This document shows, in pieces, positions 61,537 through 64,000 of a DNA stretch of 64,000 bases (position 1 is its first letter; each line of letters starts with the position of its first letter). Location of the stretch: contig NZ_JNXC01000029.1 of the NCBI RefSeq assembly GCF_000716595.1, positions 1-64,000 of the forward strand, written 5' to 3'. The position numbers and the translations under genes are program-made. The notes beneath the pieces were generated by a model that saw only the letters and a list, made by a program, of their open reading frames with translations, was not told the DNA's origin and ran no database searches. The DNA is from Saccharothrix sp. NRRL B-16314. GTDB taxonomy: Bacteria > Actinomycetota > Actinomycetes > Mycobacteriales > Pseudonocardiaceae.

Positions 61537-63114
61537 TCAGCACGACTTGGTCCAGCTGCACTCCAGCTCGACCCGGACGTCGCCGCCCTGACGCGCCTGG
61601 TGGTCGGCCGGCGCGGGAACGACGTGGGCGCCGGTCGGGGTCTGCCCGGTCCGGTGGCCCGCCAGCCGGACGGCGACCGCGTCCTCCAGCGGTTTCGCGG
61701 AGGTCAGCGTGTTGTTGCTGATCATGGAGAACACCAGCGGGACACCGTCGGCGGTGGTCACGTAGCCGGACAGCGCGCTCACGCCGGTCAACGTGCCGGT
61801 CTTGGCCCGCACGTTGCCCTCGGCCGGTGTGCCGCGCATCCGGTTGCGCAGGGTGCCGCCGGTCATCCGGTCGCTCACCCCGGCGACGGGCAGCGAGTCG
61901 TACCAGGCCTGGAACCACGGCTTGCCCTTGGCCGCGAGCAGCAGCCCCGTCACCTGGCCGGGCGCGACCTGGTCCATCCTGGACAGACCGGAACCGTCCC
62001 TCAGCGAGATCACCGCCGGGTCCATGCCGAGCCCGCCGAGCCGCGCCGAGATCGCCCGCAGCCCGGCGCCCCAACTGCCTTCGCCGAACACGGCCCGGCC
62101 CGCGGTCTTCACCAGGATCTCGGCGTGCATGTTGTTGCTGAGCTTCATGAACGGCACCATCAACCGCGACAGCGGCATCGACCGGTGCTCACCCAGGACC
62201 CTGGCGTCCGCCGGTGTCGCGCCGACTCCCGTGCCGCCGAGCACGCGGACCCCGTGCCGCTCCAGCGCGTCGTGGAACAGGGACGTGACCAGTCCGGTCG
62301 GCTCCCAGACGGTGCTCCACTCGTTCTCGACCGCACCCCCTGCGGGGATGGCACCGCGCACGGTGATCACGTTCGTGCCGTGCTGCCGCTCGACGGACAC
62401 GCTGGACGCCGAACCGGGCGCGCCGGTCACGGCGGTGTTGGCGATGGTGACGTAACCCGTCGGCGGCTCGGTGGTCACCGTCGCCGGTGCGCCGGCCGCA
62501 CCCGGCGCGACCCGCACGATGATCGACCCGGCGTCGTAGTCGGTGTCGGGTGAGACGGTCAGCGCCGAGATCTGGGCGTTGTAGTAGTACGGCTCGTCGT
62601 CCCAGGCCCAGCCGGTGCCAAGGCGCACGGAGTCGAACCACGTGTCGTCGGCGACGAGCCTGCCGCGGACCAGGTTGATCCCGCTGCCGGCGACCTCGGC
62701 GGCCAGCGCGTCGTAGTCGGCGGCGAGGATCGTCGGGTCACCGGTTCCGCGCAGGTGCAGGTCGCCGGCCAGCACACCGGCGTTCGTGCGGCCGACCGCC
62801 GACACGCTGGTGGTGAACCGGTGGTCGGGACCGAGGATGTCGAGCACCGCGGCCGAGCTGATCAGCTTGCCGTTGGACGCCGGTTGGCCGCGCCGGTCGC
62901 TCTCGCGGGAGAACAGGACATCACCGGTGTCGGCGTGGCGGACCACGAGCCCCACGTCGGCACCTTTGAGCCCGGGAGCGGCGAGGATCGCGCTGAGGTC
63001 CTGGTGGAGGGTGTCCTGGGCCTGTGCCGACGCGCCGGTGGCCAGGTCGGCGGCCGGAACCGCGGTCACCAGGGCGGCGGCCAGCACGAGGGCGAACGAT
63101 CGCGGTCTGGGCAT
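61537..63114 (-). CDS. dacB: D-alanyl-D-alanine carboxypeptidase/endopeptidase, PBP4 family
   Basis: 525 residues from ATG 63114. Signal peptide; SxxK motif Ser80-Asn-Gly-Lys83 in QPASNGKLISS; SxN in FMKLSNNMHAE; KTG in VRAKTGTLTGVSALSGY. The long insert between SxxK and SxN is that of class C PBP4 proteins. It trims or cuts cell-wall peptides. The C-terminal VELECSWTKSC adds two cysteines beyond the usual end. It converges on the lipoprotein gene with a gap of 13 bases. Confidence 0.93.
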   Translation of the reverse strand: MPRPRSFALVLAAALVTAVPAADLATGASAQAQDTLHQDLSAILAAPGLKGADVGLVVRHADTGDVLFSRESDRRGQPASNGKLISSAAVLDILGPDHRFTTSVSAVGRTNAGVLAGDLHLRGTGDPTILAADYDALAAEVAGSGINLVRGRLVADDTWFDSVRLGTGWAWDDEPYYYNAQISALTVSPDTDYDAGSIIVRVAPGAAGAPATVTTEPPTGYVTIANTAVTGAPGSASSVSVERQHGTNVITVRGAIPAGGAVENEWSTVWEPTGLVTSLFHDALERHGVRVLGGTGVGATPADARVLGEHRSMPLSRLMVPFMKLSNNMHAEILVKTAGRAVFGEGSWGAGLRAISARLGGLGMDPAVISLRDGSGLSRMDQVAPGQVTGLLLAAKGKPWFQAWYDSLPVAGVSDRMTGGTLRNRMRGTPAEGNVRAKTGTLTGVSALSGYVTTADGVPLVFSMISNNTLTSAKPLEDAVAVRLAGHRTGQTPTGAHVVPAPADHQARQGGDVRVELECSWTKSC

Positions 63115-63379
63115 CGGGACTCCCTGGGCGCCGAGGATGGTTCGTCAAGGATTCTCCACAAACTCGGGTGATCTGTGAAGCTCTGACGCCCGCAGCCCGA
63201 CAAGTTAAACCGTTTGCATGCGCATCCTGGGCTCACATGCGTTTCTATGGCTTGACAGTGGTCGCCAAGTACTGGTTCTCTGCGCTCACCATGGTAAACG
63301 TTTACATGGTTAAGGGCACCGCCGCCACCAAGTGTCGGGTGCCGAGGTGAAAGCCGCCTCGGCCTGCTGAGGGGCAGTG
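63115..63379 (+). promoter_or_regulatory. PL11 lyase upstream region with LacI-type operators
   Basis: GTAAACGTTTAC at 63294-63305 is a perfect 12-bp palindrome with a central CG, the classic LacI/GalR-family operator, extended by CATG/ATGG flanks. A weaker copy, GTTAAACCGTTTGC, lies at 63204-63217. TTGACA at 63252-63257 may be the -35. Sugar-acid-responsive repression of the pectin gene is inferred. Confidence 0.7.
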
Positions 63380-64000
63380 ATGAAACGACTGACAAAGACG
63401 TCCGTCTTCGCGGCTGTGGCGGCGGTCTTGGCCTCCACCGCCACGGCAGGGGTGTTCACGCCGGCCGTGCAGGCGGCGACCGCCCGGTACGAGGCGGAAA
63501 CCGCGCCGGCCACCTGTGACGGCGCCATCGCGTCGAACCACTCGGGCTACTCGGGCAGCGGGTTCTGCGACAGCAACGGCGCCGTCGGGGCCGCGGCGCA
63601 GTTCACGGTCACCGCGGCCACCGCGGGCACCGCGACCCTGGACCTCCGCTACGCCAACGGCAACGCCGTCGGCCGACCCGCCGACATCAGCGTGAACGGC
63701 ACGGCGGCGCACCGGGCCGTGGCGTTCGACAACACCGGCGGGTGGAACGCCTGGGCCACCAGGACGGTGACCGTGCCGGTGAACGCCGGCAGCAACACCG
63801 TCCGGCTGTCGGCGACCACCACCGGCGGGTTGGCCAACATCGACTACCTGGACGCCACCACCGCCGACGGCGGCGACCCGACGGCCAGGAAGATGGAGAG
63901 CCTGGGCCGTGGCGTGGTGGCCGTGCGGTCGGGTGGCAACCAGGTGCTGGTCTCCTGGCGGCTGCTCGGGTTGGACCCGAACGGCATCGGCTTCAACGTC
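63380..64000 (+). CDS. Rhamnogalacturonan lyase (PL11) with N-terminal CBM35-like module, 3' end outside window
   Basis: 207 residues visible, running off the window edge; ATG 63380 after GAGGGG. Signal peptide (cleavage near VQAAT), then a CBM35-like sandwich (ARYEAETAPATCDGAIAS, YSGSGFCDSNGAVG, VRLSATTTGGLANIDYLD), then the start of the PL11 beta-propeller, ARKMESLGRGVVAVRSGG and VLVSWRLLGLDPNGIGFNV. The last segment matches YesW-type rhamnogalacturonan endolyases. It would cut pectin backbone outside the cell. Confidence 0.88.
   Translation, partial: MKRLTKTSVFAAVAAVLASTATAGVFTPAVQAATARYEAETAPATCDGAIASNHSGYSGSGFCDSNGAVGAAAQFTVTAATAGTATLDLRYANGNAVGRPADISVNGTAAHRAVAFDNTGGWNAWATRTVTVPVNAGSNTVRLSATTTGGLANIDYLDATTADGGDPTARKMESLGRGVVAVRSGGNQVLVSWRLLGLDPNGIGFNV

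Overview
The window is high-GC actinomycete DNA. The evidence is strong third-position G/C bias with long spurious antisense frames, frequent GTG/TTG starts, 4-bp GTGA stop/start overlaps, a furA-katG pair, abundant TetR/LysR/MarR regulators and a CebR-type cellulose operator. Gene content (secreted CBM2 esterases with poly-Thr linkers, an AA10 LPMO, a cyclodipeptide synthase, an NRPS) suggests a soil saprophyte of the Pseudonocardiaceae such as Saccharothrix, Lentzea or Actinosynnema. That placement is inference. I see no rRNA, intact tRNA, CRISPR array, transposase or phage genes.

0-15 kb: a truncated secreted protein; a two-gene operon of a 1,844-residue P-loop ATPase and a protein ending in a HEPN-type Rx4H motif (candidate defence/conflict module); a degraded tRNA 3' end next to it; then DinB, methyltransferase, TetR/membrane protein and STAS genes, and an orphan protein resembling the JetD/TIGR02679 TOPRIM nuclease subunit of Wadjet systems. 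15-18 kb: katG and furA. 18-26.5 kb: a membrane-anchored protein, then a minus-strand cluster with three different DJ-1/PfpI proteins, a HAD protein, a cupin and an MFS exporter, with two paralogous LysR regulators on the other side. 26.4-34 kb: MarR/quinone-oxidoreductase pair, a broken FAD monooxygenase, a CoxLMS-type molybdenum hydroxylase ending in a 73-bp minisatellite, and an epoxide hydrolase.

33.9-37.6 kb: a three-gene operon of a ferritin-like (VioB-like) protein with an eight-cysteine C-terminal segment, a DUF692/MNIO iron enzyme and a DUF2063 partner. This looks like a peptide-modification system in which the substrate may be fused to a ferritin-like enzyme. 38-41 kb: a Ser/Thr kinase and an M1-aminopeptidase homologue that has lost its zinc site. 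41-45 kb: an NYH-type cyclodipeptide synthase with an NCS1 nucleobase-type permease and two LysR regulators. 45-50 kb: rhodanese, secreted thioredoxin, MFS, glycosyltransferase, peroxiredoxin and ECF sigma genes.

50-54 kb: a cellulose/xylan group, with the LPMO under a perfect CebR box and two SGNH/CE2-type esterases carrying CBM2. 54-60 kb: TetR with paired operators, a one-module A-T-C NRPS and a carboxylesterase. 60-64 kb: secreted hydrolase, lipoprotein, PBP4-type carboxypeptidase, and the start of a PL11 rhamnogalacturonan lyase behind LacI-type operators.
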